Made by a program: the position numbers and the translations under genes. From assembly GCA_014382445.1 (NCBI GenBank), contig JACNJS010000045.1:62001-126000 (forward strand): DNA of 64,000 nt, given 5' to 3'. This DNA is from Bacteroidota bacterium (GTDB lineage: Bacteria; Bacteroidota; Bacteroidia; Bacteroidales; F082). Of this stretch, positions 35,502 to 44,902 are shown in pieces; the first letter of the stretch is position 1; each line of letters opens with the position of its first letter. The notes beneath the pieces are model-generated. The model searched no databases. It worked only from the letters and a program-made list of their open reading frames with translations, and had not been told where the DNA came from.

Positions 35502-35509
35502 TAACTTTG
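35502..35509 (+). promoter_or_regulatory. -7 box for the secreted esterase gene
   Basis: TAACTTTG matches TAnnTTTG, 34 bases upstream of the ATG at 35544. Confidence 0.4.
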
Positions 35510-35543
35510 TATTCAAATTTTATAACCCCGAAACGAAATAACC

Positions 35544-36947
35544 ATGAAAAAAATCAGTGTTTTTATAATAGTAATATTTTCCTGTGCCACGCTAATGGGC
35601 CAGGCAATATTTATTATCGACTCCTTGCCCGATTACACTCCTCCCGAAGAAATTATATATATGGCAGGAGATTTCAACGGATGGAATCCGGGTAACCCCG
35701 AACATGCTTTAGAGAAAAATGATAACAACAACTGGTTTATTGTATTACCGGAAATGCCTGAAGGCAGCCAAATACAATACAAGTTTACGCGTGGCGATTG
35801 GGCAACCGTTGAAAAAGGTGCCAGCGGAGAAGAAATAGCAAACCGGCAGTTTACTTTTGGGAACGGCGATACCGTTCATGTTGTAATATTTAACTGGGCC
35901 GATCATGGCGGTGGCGGTGGCTCAACTGCAGCTGAGAACGTTAGTATAATTGACGAGAATTTTTACATGCCGCAACTCGATCGCACAAGACGCATCTGGA
36001 TTTACCTGCCACCAAATTATGATAACAGCAACGATAGTTATCCTGTACTGTACATGCACGACGGACAAAACGTTTTTGATACTTTCACAGCCTATGCAGG
36101 CGAGTGGGAAGTGGATGAAACTCTAAATGATCTTGCCGAAGAAGGTTATAATGTACCGATAGTAGTTGGTATTGATAACGGAGGAACCGAAAGGATGAAT
36201 GAATATAACCCGTGGGTTAACCCTAACCCCCAATATGGTGGAGGACTAGGTGATGAATATATTGACTTTATTGTACAAACCCTTAAGCCGTATATTGATG
36301 ATAACTATCGAACTATGCCCGGAAGGGATTTTACCGGGATTATAGGAAGCTCAATGGGAGGACTTATTTCGCATTATGGTGCATTGAAATATCAGAATAT
36401 ATTTAGTAAGGCAGGAATCTTTTCACCGGCTTATTGGGTTGCTGATTCACTTTGGGCATTTACTAATGAAACCGGCAAGCAACAGTACATGAAACTTTAT
36501 CAGTTGATGGGAGGACTTGAAGGGACTGTTATGATATCAGATATGTGGGCTATGCACGAGGCATTAACTAATCTGGGATTTAATGAAAATGAATTGCTTT
36601 CTTTGGAGGTAGCCGGCCAGCAACATAATGAAGCATTTTGGAGAGGACAATTTGCAGATGCGTATTTGTGGTTGTATGCTTCTTTTGCTAACGATGTAAG
36701 TGAAATTACAAAAAGCACCGAAATTCAGATAACTCCCAATCCTGTTACAGATAATATTAACATCAGCAAATATAAATCAGGAAAACACGACAGTCTTGAA
36801 ATCCTCGATACGAAAGGAGTGAGGGTGATGGAAATAAATATCGGAAATATTGATAGAGTTGATGTTAAAGATTTAGTCCCCGGCACTTATATTCTTATCA
36901 TACGAACAAAAGAAGCTAACTATACAGGAAAATTTGTAAAGCAATAA
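35544..36947 (+). CDS. Secreted esterase with CBM48-like domain and type 9 sorting domain
   Basis: Signal peptide (VFIIVIFSCATLMGQ). Residues about 20-115 form an early-set/CBM48-like domain (YMAGDFNGWNPGN, IQYKFTRGDWATVEKG). Residues about 135-380 are an esterase D-like alpha/beta hydrolase (RIWIYLPPNYDNSNDSYPVLYMHDGQNVFD, nucleophile elbow GSSMGG). The C-terminal 70 residues (ITPNPVTDNINISKY to TYILIIRTKEANYTGKFVKQ) are a T9SS type A sorting signal. The layout suggests a surface carbohydrate esterase, such as a feruloyl or acetyl-xylan esterase, which is inference. No polysaccharide-utilisation SusCD pair is nearby. Confidence 0.88.
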   Translation: MKKISVFIIVIFSCATLMGQAIFIIDSLPDYTPPEEIIYMAGDFNGWNPGNPEHALEKNDNNNWFIVLPEMPEGSQIQYKFTRGDWATVEKGASGEEIANRQFTFGNGDTVHVVIFNWADHGGGGGSTAAENVSIIDENFYMPQLDRTRRIWIYLPPNYDNSNDSYPVLYMHDGQNVFDTFTAYAGEWEVDETLNDLAEEGYNVPIVVGIDNGGTERMNEYNPWVNPNPQYGGGLGDEYIDFIVQTLKPYIDDNYRTMPGRDFTGIIGSSMGGLISHYGALKYQNIFSKAGIFSPAYWVADSLWAFTNETGKQQYMKLYQLMGGLEGTVMISDMWAMHEALTNLGFNENELLSLEVAGQQHNEAFWRGQFADAYLWLYASFANDVSEITKSTEIQITPNPVTDNINISKYKSGKHDSLEILDTKGVRVMEINIGNIDRVDVKDLVPGTYILIIRTKEANYTGKFVKQ

Positions 36948-37038
36948 GCCAAAAAGTTATAGGATGTCGAAAAAGCTTTGAGTAATTTGTGCCATCATTT
37001 GAGCACCTTTGTGGTAAAACATAATTCGCCGAATCACA

Positions 37039-37884
37039 ATGACAAACTACAACTTTCATCTGCACAGTAATTTTTCTGATGGTGCAAATAATCCGCAAGA
37101 TTATGCTGACAAAGCAATTGAGCTTGGCTTTTCATCAATTGGCTTTACTGAGCATTCACCCCTTCCATTCGATAATCCGTTTTCGTTAGATGATAATAGA
37201 GTTGAAGATTACATTAAAACAATTGATAATCTTAAAAACAAATATAAGGATCAGGTTAAAATTTATCGAGCCCTGGAAATGGATTATATTCCCGGTATTT
37301 CCTCTGATTTTAATTTCTGGAAAAATAAGTGCAAAACCGATTATCTTATTGGTTCAGTACATCTGGTAAAGTCACCCAATATTGGTGAGCTTTGGTTTAC
37401 TGATGGTCCAAAACATGAAACATATGATCATGGATTAAAAGAATATTTTAATGGAGACATTAAACTTGCCGTTAGTTCCTATTATCATCAACTCAACGAA
37501 ATGATAGAAACTCAACGTTTTGATATTGTGGGGCATGTGGATAAAATCAAAATGTATAATCGTGATCGTTACTTCAGGGAAGACGAAGTATGGTATCAAA
37601 AACTTGTTGATGAATGTCTTGATCTTGTAGTACAACACGGCTTAATTATAGAGGTAAATACCAGGGGAATCTACAAGAAACGCTTTCCCGGACTTTTCCC
37701 CGACGGAATAACACTACAGAAAGTAAAAAACCTGAATATTCCAGTATTAATTTCTTCAGACGCTCACCAGCCTAATGAAATAAACCTCGGATTCAAAATT
37801 GCCGAAGCAAGGCTTCTCAAAATGGGTTTTAGAGATGTGATGTATTTTGATGAAGGAAATTGGCACCCCAGGCCGTTATATTAA
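37039..37884 (+). CDS. hisK: PHP-domain histidinol-phosphatase-like protein
   Basis: The 281-residue protein has the PHP metal-binding motif HLHSNFSDG at the N-terminus. FTEHSPLPFDNPF, LEMDYIPG, LIGSVHLV, DIVGHVDKIKMYNRD and ISSDAHQPNEIN follow, in the order typical of HisK/HisJ histidinol phosphatases. It would make histidinol in histidine synthesis, although no other his gene is here. Convergent with the nitroreductase gene: the two stops are one base apart. Confidence 0.85.
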   Translation: MTNYNFHLHSNFSDGANNPQDYADKAIELGFSSIGFTEHSPLPFDNPFSLDDNRVEDYIKTIDNLKNKYKDQVKIYRALEMDYIPGISSDFNFWKNKCKTDYLIGSVHLVKSPNIGELWFTDGPKHETYDHGLKEYFNGDIKLAVSSYYHQLNEMIETQRFDIVGHVDKIKMYNRDRYFREDEVWYQKLVDECLDLVVQHGLIIEVNTRGIYKKRFPGLFPDGITLQKVKNLNIPVLISSDAHQPNEINLGFKIAEARLLKMGFRDVMYFDEGNWHPRPLY

Positions 37885-37885
37885 A

Positions 37886-38431
37886 TTAATATGAGTTATA
37901 TTTCATCACCCGATCAATATCTTTCCTGATTTTTTTGCGGTGTTTGTAGTTATGGGGAGTATAACCAAGCGATATTAGCAAGGGTATGTTTTTGTTTTCT
38001 GGGACGTTAAGAAGGGTTTTAATGGCTCTTTCATCGAACCAACCAAGCATACATGTACCAAGTCCTTCTTCGGTAGCCTGCAAACAGAAATGCTCAGCAG
38101 CAATGCCAATGTCGATTAAGGGGAATTCCTTTTTCTTTATCCTGCCACCAACCTCTGATATTATTTTTGGTTTTTCCATTACGATTGCAATAATTACGGG
38201 TGCCTGAGGCACAAACTTATTAAAGCTTTTCAACGGCCCGAAAGTTTTGTTCCCCACCTTATCCTTAAGCTGAATATCATCAACCACAATAAATGTCCAT
38301 GGTTGTGAATTACTGGCCGATGGCGCTAACCTTGCTGCCTCAACGCACCGAGTGATTGTTTCCTTGTCAACGGGTTTGTTTGTGTACAGCCTGTCGCTTT
38401 GCCTTTTTGATATAAGTTCGAGAAATTTCAT
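37886..38431 (-). CDS. Nitroreductase-family FMN oxidoreductase
   Basis: The 181-residue protein begins FLELISKRQSDRLYTNKPVDKETITRCVEAARLAPSASNSQPWTFIVVDD, the standard nitroreductase N-terminus for FMN binding. LQATEEGLGTCMLGWFDE and ISLGYTPHNYKHRKK follow in the usual places. It reduces nitro compounds, quinones or flavins with NAD(P)H. The native substrate is unknown. Confidence 0.92.
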   Translation of the reverse strand: MKFLELISKRQSDRLYTNKPVDKETITRCVEAARLAPSASNSQPWTFIVVDDIQLKDKVGNKTFGPLKSFNKFVPQAPVIIAIVMEKPKIISEVGGRIKKKEFPLIDIGIAAEHFCLQATEEGLGTCMLGWFDERAIKTLLNVPENKNIPLLISLGYTPHNYKHRKKIRKDIDRVMKYNSY

Positions 38432-38456
38432 ATTCTATGCTTCTTTCAATTTCAAG

Positions 38457-38600
38457 CTTCGTGTGCCTTAGTGGTTAAGTTTTTTACCACAAACCTGCCT
38501 GCAGCAGGCAGGGGATCACCAAGTATTTCACCAAGTCCCACAAAAAATCCGCGCTTCAGATTTAGTTGTCATCTGAGCACCGCGAAGAATCTCATATGTT
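38457..38600. repeat. Intergenic repeat cluster with palindrome
   Basis: Three repeat-like elements lie in this gap. CTTCGTGTGCCTTAGTGGTTAAG resembles the widespread Bacteroidota 'TTTGTGCCTTTGTGGTTAA' phrase. CCTGCCTGCAGCAGGCAGG (38494-38512) is a GC-rich palindrome with nine-base arms. GTCATCTGAGCACCGCGAAGAATCTCAT (38568-38595) resembles the 'GTCATCCTGAGC...GAAGGATCT' repeat common in bacterial intergenic DNA. Family links are from memory, and no gene is present. Confidence 0.5.
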
Positions 38601-38674
38601 AGAATACACGTTATTAATATATTCTTCTTTATGCACAGAGCGATAAGACTATAAAATTGAAAAGACGTCAGTTA

Positions 38675-40819
38675 TTAATTCAACCCGCGCTTCTTCAATA
38701 AGGGCTGGATACTTGGTTCTGCACCACGGAAATTTACATATAAAGTCATGGGATCATCAGATCCGCCCCGTGAAATAATGTTATCTCTAAAGCTTTGCCC
38801 TAATTCTCTGTTAAATATACCTTGTTCAACAAATGCATCATAAGCATCAGTGTCCAGTACAGCAGCCCATATGTATACATAATAACCGGCAGCATATCCT
38901 TCGCCTCCAAAAGAATGATTAAAATAGTTTGAACGATATCTGGGAATTATAGCATCAATTAACCCGATTTTATCCATGCTCTCTTTTTCAAAGATTTCAA
39001 TATCAATGGCGCTGGCATCGGGTGCAGTATGATAATCCATGTCTAAAAAACTTGCCGCCAAATACTCGGCTGTTACAAAGCCCTGATTGAACTGACCACT
39101 TTTCTGAATTTTTTCCACCAGAACCAGAGGAATTGTATCGCCGGTTTCATAATGATGAGCATATAGTTTTAGCAACTCAGGTTCTAAAGCCCAATTTTCC
39201 ATGATTTGTGAGGGCAATTCAACAAAATCACGCTTAACAGATGTTCCGCTAATGCTCTGATATTCTACATTTGATAAAAATCCATGTAAGCCATGCCCAA
39301 GCTCATGGAAGAGGGTTAGTACTTCATCAATGCTTAACAGCGAAGGGGCATCGGCAGTAGGTTTCGTAAAATTACCCACGTTAACTATAATCGGAGTAAC
39401 CTTATCATCACCTGATCCGGATTGTTTACGGTAGGCTTCCATCCAGGCTCCACCTCTTTTTGAAGCACGGGGGAAATAGTCCACATAAAAAATACCAACA
39501 TGAGATCCGTCAGCCTCTAGAATTTCGTATGTTTCACCGTCTTCGTGGTAAACAGGCAAATCTGTTCTCTTTATAAACTGAATCCCATAAAGTCGGGTTG
39601 CTAATTCAAAAGCACCTTTTTTTACCTGATCTATTGAGAAATAAGGGCGTAACTCGTTTTCATCTAAATCAAATTTTTCTTTACGAACCTTTTCAGTATA
39701 GTACCACCAGTCCCAGCTGTTTAGTTCGCCAGGCACTCCTTCTTTATTCATTATTGCCTTGAGGTCAGCAGCTTCTTTTTTGGCCTTTTCCAAAGCTGGA
39801 TTCCACAACCCCATTAGCAGATTATATACCCTGTCGGGAGTTTTGGCCATGTTTTTGTCGATGGCATATTCGGCGAAATTATTATAGCCCAGTAGTTTTG
39901 CTTTTTGCTCCCGCAGTACTAATATCTCATTAATTACCGGTGTAGTATTGTACTCTTCCGATTTCCCTCTGTTCATCCAGACAGTATATAGTTCCTTGCG
40001 CCTGTCTCTATTGTCGGCATATTGAAGGAAAGGAATCCAGCTTGGTTTGTCGAGTGTAAAAGCCCAGGCTCCCTCATGACCTTTTTCGATTGCTATTTCA
40101 GCTGCGCCATCTTTAACCGATTTTGGCAAGCCTGCCAACTCTTTTTCATCTTCTATCAACATATAATAGTTGTTGCTTTCTTTAAGAAGAATATCACCAA
40201 ATTTTGGATATAATGAGGCCAGTTTTTCATTAATTTCTCTAAGCTTTGCCTGATCATCAGCAACTAGTTCAGATCCGCCTCGTACAAATTCCCGATAGGT
40301 GTCGTCCAAAAGAGCCTTTTGTTCCTGATTCAGAGCAGCAGCATTACCAATTTCAATCTCCAGGTTAAGGTCTTTTTGTTGATCATAAACAGATTTAACC
40401 CTGGCAAATAAGTTGGCATTTAGCATAATGTTGTCCTTATGATTGGCAAGTATTGGTGCAACCTGAGCATTGATATCAGTGATTTTTTCATTGGTATTGG
40501 CATCGGTTAAATTGAAAAACACACCACCCACTTTTCGTAAATCGGAACCGCTCCGATCAAGTGCTTCAATTGTATTTTCAAAAGTTGGGGAATCGGGATT
40601 TGATACAATAGCATCAATTTCCAGATTTTGATTTTCAATGCCCATCTCGAAAGCTGGGATGAAATGTTCTTCGGTTATCTTATCAAATGGGGGTACGCCA
40701 TAAGGTGTAGTCCATTCGCTAAAAAATGGGTTGTCGTTCATGTCTTGTTTTGATTCGTAGAATTGGCATGCAGTCATCAACAAAACGATGCCCAGCAGTA
40801 GTACAGTTATTTTTTTCAT
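38675..40819 (-). CDS. dcp: M3-family zinc metallopeptidase (peptidyl-dipeptidase Dcp-like), lipoprotein
   Basis: The 714-residue protein has a lipoprotein signal (LLMTACQFYESK) and an M3 peptidase body. The zinc motif HEXXH reads LFHELGHGLHGFLS near residue 505, with downstream ligand region LPSQIMENWALEP. The family (Dcp, oligopeptidase A) removes dipeptides or cuts short peptides. The lipobox places this member on the membrane, facing the periplasm. Motifs GGAWMEAYRKQSG and NHSFGGEGYAAGYYVYIWA are typical of Dcp. It is downstream of a C69 dipeptidase gene, so the two peptidases may act in sequence on exported peptides. Confidence 0.93.
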   Translation of the reverse strand: MKKITVLLLGIVLLMTACQFYESKQDMNDNPFFSEWTTPYGVPPFDKITEEHFIPAFEMGIENQNLEIDAIVSNPDSPTFENTIEALDRSGSDLRKVGGVFFNLTDANTNEKITDINAQVAPILANHKDNIMLNANLFARVKSVYDQQKDLNLEIEIGNAAALNQEQKALLDDTYREFVRGGSELVADDQAKLREINEKLASLYPKFGDILLKESNNYYMLIEDEKELAGLPKSVKDGAAEIAIEKGHEGAWAFTLDKPSWIPFLQYADNRDRRKELYTVWMNRGKSEEYNTTPVINEILVLREQKAKLLGYNNFAEYAIDKNMAKTPDRVYNLLMGLWNPALEKAKKEAADLKAIMNKEGVPGELNSWDWWYYTEKVRKEKFDLDENELRPYFSIDQVKKGAFELATRLYGIQFIKRTDLPVYHEDGETYEILEADGSHVGIFYVDYFPRASKRGGAWMEAYRKQSGSGDDKVTPIIVNVGNFTKPTADAPSLLSIDEVLTLFHELGHGLHGFLSNVEYQSISGTSVKRDFVELPSQIMENWALEPELLKLYAHHYETGDTIPLVLVEKIQKSGQFNQGFVTAEYLAASFLDMDYHTAPDASAIDIEIFEKESMDKIGLIDAIIPRYRSNYFNHSFGGEGYAAGYYVYIWAAVLDTDAYDAFVEQGIFNRELGQSFRDNIISRGGSDDPMTLYVNFRGAEPSIQPLLKKRGLN

Positions 40820-40845
40820 TGTTTATTAATTTGATGTTGTAATTA

Positions 40846-40853
40846 CAAAAGTA
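40846..40853 (-). promoter_or_regulatory. -7 box of the dcp promoter
   Basis: Read on the minus strand it is TACTTTTG, a perfect TAnnTTTG, 27 bases upstream of the dcp ATG. Confidence 0.45.
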
Positions 40854-40928
40854 ATATTTTATGATGTTCATAAAATTAAGTCATATAGAATAAGGCCTAC
40901 TATTGGTCGGGCCAAATAAAAACCAGCA

Positions 40929-42677
40929 TTAATGCCCGTCGCCTCCAACAACCTTAAATTGGGCACCGGTTTTTTCAATAATTAACCGATATGTATCTTC
41001 ACCATATCCGGGCTGTGAAACCGTTGGAGCATAATACTTATAACCCTCAGGAATTTCGCGCGCTGTTTTTATATTGCCGTCCATGTATTTAACAAACAGA
41101 TAGTGGTACAGATTTTTCCATGAGTTAAATACGTTTGCACCAACCGAGTTTGAATAATCGGTAAGGTATGCGATTGCCGCATTCCTATCAGTATTTAGTA
41201 GTTCTTTGGCGGCAGCGTCAATGGCTGGTGTTATAGCAATAAAACCTGTTTCAAGTTCAGTTTGAACCTTTTCTATTTCAGGGTGAATATCACTGTAGCG
41301 AGTATAAGCATAGTTTTGAACCTGATTAAAAATCCAGAATCCTGATGTATTAGACCACTTCATCATTGAACCGTTGCCGACAGCAAAGTTATAAGGGATA
41401 GTTGTTATGCTTGAATACATAGGCATATAAACTGAACCGGAAGCATCGTCAACACCCCACCATATTATACCACCAATAGCATCGGGCAGCCAGTTACGCG
41501 ACTGTGTAACAAAAGAAAAACCTGTTTGCTGGGTGGCTGTAGCGCGCTCGTTGCAATATGCAACATCATCAACCTTCCATGTGAGGGGGCGCCAGCGGTA
41601 AGGCACTTTAAAAGGGCCTGCCCCAACATCAATACTCATGTCTAACTCTGTATTTTCAAGATGGTCGCGCATGAAGTTCAACATATCATGAACGCTTACC
41701 TTTTTTTCGGGCTTAACCCAAAGTGGCATTCTGTTGGTTGCGTAATGGTTTGGATTTGGGGTGCCATCGGCAAACTCATCGTTATGCTCAATGTTTCCTT
41801 TTACGTATTCCCAATATTTGTCCATGCCAGGAGCAACTTTGTTAAACATTGTCCACACTCTTATTTCGCAAAAGCGTGCACCACCAAAATCTACAGGGGC
41901 ATAGGTTTCTGAAAACGAGAAGTTTTTATCTTCGCCAACATACCATCCTTTTTCTCGTGCAAACGAAATAACATCAGTTGCATAAACGGTTGTAATTTTA
42001 GTGTCAAAAATCTGATCAATATTATTTGAACTTATGGAAGATTTGTCGTTTTCCTGAGGGAAAGTTTCAATACGCGTTTGGTTGGCATGTCCCGACACAT
42101 ATCCGTCAGGGATCATCCTGGCTACCCAAACAGCCCCCTTTTCACCTTCGCCTTTGCCAATCAAATCGAGGATCCATACTTCATCTTTATCAGATATTGA
42201 AAACGACTCACCTGAGCTGAAATAACCATACTTAGCCATTAGGTTGGTAATAATTTTAATGGCATCGCGTGCTGATGTCGCTCTTTGCAAACCAATATAA
42301 ATAAGGCTGCCATAATCCATAATGGCTCCTGCTTGAGTTGCCAGCTCAGGACGACCGCCATAAGTGGTTTCGCCAATAGCCACCTGATTTTCGTTCATAT
42401 TACCTACTACATTGTAGGTTTTTAATGCCTGTTCAATTTTTCCAAGATACTTGCCGGTGTCCCATTCGTAAACATCAAGCATTGTTCCAATAGGATGGGT
42501 TGCTGCCGGCCAATGATAAAGTTCGCCATAAAGAATGTGAGAGTCGGCTGCATACGATATCATTGTTGATCCATCAGTAGATGCACCTTTTGTAATCAGG
42601 TAATTAGTGCATGCGAGGGCGTTGTTTGCCAACAGAATTGTTATTGCCAATATAAGGCCGGAAATTTTAATTTTCAT
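40929..42677 (-). CDS. C69-family dipeptidase (PepD-like)
   Basis: About 582 residues from ATG 42677. A signal peptide (KISGLILAITILLANNALA) is followed by CTNYLITKGASTDGSTMISYAADSH. The Cys becomes the N-terminal nucleophile after cleavage, as in the C69/U34 peptidases. GESFSISDKDEVWILDLIGKGEGEKGAVWVARMIPDGYVSGHANQ is also typical. The enzyme would hydrolyse dipeptides in the periplasm. An in-frame ATG at 42701 lengthens the protein by eight residues; the inner start gives a better signal peptide. Confidence 0.9.
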   Translation of the reverse strand: MKIKISGLILAITILLANNALACTNYLITKGASTDGSTMISYAADSHILYGELYHWPAATHPIGTMLDVYEWDTGKYLGKIEQALKTYNVVGNMNENQVAIGETTYGGRPELATQAGAIMDYGSLIYIGLQRATSARDAIKIITNLMAKYGYFSSGESFSISDKDEVWILDLIGKGEGEKGAVWVARMIPDGYVSGHANQTRIETFPQENDKSSISSNNIDQIFDTKITTVYATDVISFAREKGWYVGEDKNFSFSETYAPVDFGGARFCEIRVWTMFNKVAPGMDKYWEYVKGNIEHNDEFADGTPNPNHYATNRMPLWVKPEKKVSVHDMLNFMRDHLENTELDMSIDVGAGPFKVPYRWRPLTWKVDDVAYCNERATATQQTGFSFVTQSRNWLPDAIGGIIWWGVDDASGSVYMPMYSSITTIPYNFAVGNGSMMKWSNTSGFWIFNQVQNYAYTRYSDIHPEIEKVQTELETGFIAITPAIDAAAKELLNTDRNAAIAYLTDYSNSVGANVFNSWKNLYHYLFVKYMDGNIKTAREIPEGYKYYAPTVSQPGYGEDTYRLIIEKTGAQFKVVGGDGH

Positions 42678-42723
42678 ATTTATTAATTTTAAATTATTCA
42701 TACATATTTTAAAGTTGGGGGCA

Positions 42724-42731
42724 CAAATTTA
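42724..42731 (-). promoter_or_regulatory. -7 box of the C69 dipeptidase promoter
   Basis: Minus-strand TAAATTTG matches TAnnTTTG. The predicted start near 42718 leaves a 40-base leader to the preferred ATG. Confidence 0.4.
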
Positions 42732-42855
42732 GCAGAAATGTTGGATATCTATAATGTTTTAAAATTTAGCCAATTTCTAATTAGCATAATTGCCTTAATT
42801 GCTAAAGAAATACCAAGCATCAAAATCTAAAGAATGTCATTAATTAAAGCTTAGT

Positions 42856-43779
42856 TTATAGAATTTTAAGCGCTTGTATCTTATCTTTTGCAAGTTGCTC
42901 TTTCAGGGCTTCAATGTTTTCAAACTTGTGTTCATCGCGCATTCGCTCAACAAACGAAATAGTAATTTCCTTGCCGTAAATATCTTTATCAAAATCGAAA
43001 ATGTTTACCTCAATTGTTAGTTCACCATGGTCAATGGTAGGCCTAAAGCCAATGTTGCCCATGCCTTTATAGTTGCGGTGGAGGCAGTGAACCCTGCAAG
43101 CATATACTCCAACAGCGGCTATAAGTTTGTATTCATCATCTACCTCAATATTAGCAGTTGGAAAACCTAGGTTATGCCCAATCGACTTACCTTTAACAAC
43201 TTTTCCGGTTATTGAATATTCGTGACCCAATAGCTTATTCGCCTTGGCAATGTTACCCTGATTTAGCAAATTCCTGATTTTTGTGGAACTGATTGTGCTA
43301 CCTCCAATATTTTGAGCCTCAACCTGCTTAACAACAAATCCATACTGCCGGCTCATTTTAATAAGGAGCTCAAAACTTCCTTCGCGATGGTTGCCAAACT
43401 GATGGTCGTAGCCAATAATAAGCAACTTTGGACGAATTTTATCGACAATAAGTTCTTTGATGAAAACCTCAGATGGCATGCTTGCAAACTCTTTGGTAAA
43501 TTCAACAATTATAAGATGGTCAATACCAGCCTTTTCAATAGATTGGATCTTCTTTTTTTCGGTTTTGATAAATTTAAGGTTGCTGCTATCAAGGCCCAGC
43601 ACAATTCGTGGGTGAGGAAAAAATGTAATAACAACAGTTTCACCATTAATTTTTTCGGCCTCAGCCTTCATTTGATTAAAAACAGCCTGATGACCAAGAT
43701 GCACACCATCAAATGTTCCGATGGTGACTACTGCGTTTTCAACATGCTTAAAGTCGTTTATGCAATTGTATATTTTCAC
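42856..43779 (-). CDS. ribF: Bifunctional riboflavin kinase/FAD synthetase RibF
   Basis: The 307-residue protein has the FAD synthetase domain first (VTIGTFDGVHLGHQAVFNQM, LIIGYDHQFGNHREGSFELL, SSTKIRNLLNQGNI). The riboflavin kinase domain follows (GKVVKGKSIGHNLGFPTANIEVDDEYKLIAAVGVYACRV, GMGNIGFRPTIDHGELTIEVNIFDFDKDIYGKEI). It makes FMN then FAD from riboflavin. The start is GTG at 43779 and directly abuts the asd stop, so asd and ribF are co-transcribed. Confidence 0.96.
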   Translation of the reverse strand: MKIYNCINDFKHVENAVVTIGTFDGVHLGHQAVFNQMKAEAEKINGETVVITFFPHPRIVLGLDSSNLKFIKTEKKKIQSIEKAGIDHLIIVEFTKEFASMPSEVFIKELIVDKIRPKLLIIGYDHQFGNHREGSFELLIKMSRQYGFVVKQVEAQNIGGSTISSTKIRNLLNQGNIAKANKLLGHEYSITGKVVKGKSIGHNLGFPTANIEVDDEYKLIAAVGVYACRVHCLHRNYKGMGNIGFRPTIDHGELTIEVNIFDFDKDIYGKEITISFVERMRDEHKFENIEALKEQLAKDKIQALKIL

Positions 43780-44769
43780 TTATCGGGTTAGTTTGTTGGT
43801 TATAAGATATTGTGCTATTTGAACAGCATTGGTTGCTGCACCCTTGCGGATATTATCTGAAACAATCCATAGGTTAATGCTATTGGGTTGCGAAAAATCT
43901 CGACGAATTCGCCCCACAAAAACTTCATCTTTTCCTTGAGCGAGTATTGGCATAGGGTAGAGGTTTGCTTCCGGGAAATCAAACACAACCACTCCGGGCA
44001 TGCTGCCTATCAGGAGCTTAACTTCTTCTATAACAAAATCATTTTCAAACTCAACATTTACGGCTTCCGAGTGACCCGAAATTACCGGAACCCTAACAGC
44101 TGTGGCTGTTATTTTTATGTTGGATTGTAGGATTTTATTTGTTTCGTTTACAAGCTTTATTTCTTCTGTTGTGTATCCGCTAACATCAAAATCACCGGCA
44201 TGTGGGATAATATTTAGGTCAATTTTGTGAGGATATACTGTATCGCCCGAATTCCCTAGTCTCTCATCCATTAATTGAATAACTGCTTTGGCACCACTTC
44301 CCGAAACCGCTTGATATGTTGATATAACAAGCCTCTTAATATTAAATTTATTATGTAGCGGTGATAAAGCCATAACCAGCTGAATTGTAGAGCAGTTGGG
44401 GTTTGCAATGATGTTGTTGGCTTTCTTTAGCAATATTCCATTTACTTCAGGAACAATAAGCGGAACGTTTTCATTCATTCTCCAGGCTGATGAGTTATCA
44501 ATTACCTTAGTGTCAATTTCAGAAAAATGAGGTGCCCATTCTAAAGATGTTGCGCTTCCTGCTGAAAATATTGCTATTTGAGGTTTTTCATTAATCGCCT
44601 GTTCAATTGACAAAACTTCATATTCCTTTCTTGAAAAAACAACTTTTTTACCAACAGATTTTGACGATGCTACAGGAAAAAATTCTGTAATTGAAATCTT
44701 TCTTTCTTCCAGTACTTTTAAAATTTCGCGACCAACCAATCCGGTGGCGCCAATAACTGCAATTTTCAT
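43780..44769 (-). CDS. asd: Aspartate-semialdehyde dehydrogenase
   Basis: The 329-residue protein begins KIAVIGATGLVGREILKVLEER (NADP-binding). The active-site Cys lies in IIANPNCSTIQLVMALSPL, and STYQAVSGSGAKAVIQLMDE and AVRVPVISGHSEAVNVEF follow. It makes aspartate semialdehyde for lysine/diaminopimelate, threonine and methionine synthesis. The C-terminus is complete. ribF follows without a gap. Confidence 0.97.
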   Translation of the reverse strand: MKIAVIGATGLVGREILKVLEERKISITEFFPVASSKSVGKKVVFSRKEYEVLSIEQAINEKPQIAIFSAGSATSLEWAPHFSEIDTKVIDNSSAWRMNENVPLIVPEVNGILLKKANNIIANPNCSTIQLVMALSPLHNKFNIKRLVISTYQAVSGSGAKAVIQLMDERLGNSGDTVYPHKIDLNIIPHAGDFDVSGYTTEEIKLVNETNKILQSNIKITATAVRVPVISGHSEAVNVEFENDFVIEEVKLLIGSMPGVVVFDFPEANLYPMPILAQGKDEVFVGRIRRDFSQPNSINLWIVSDNIRKGAATNAVQIAQYLITNKLTR

Positions 44770-44902
44770 CTGTTGATTATTTAAGCATAAATCGGGATAA
44801 AGCCATATCCTGAAAGTTGTTTTTTACCGTGACACTCTATTCCAATAAAATATTTTTTTAACTTTACCAAAAATAGCCATTAACGCCTGCAAAAATAATA
44901 AA

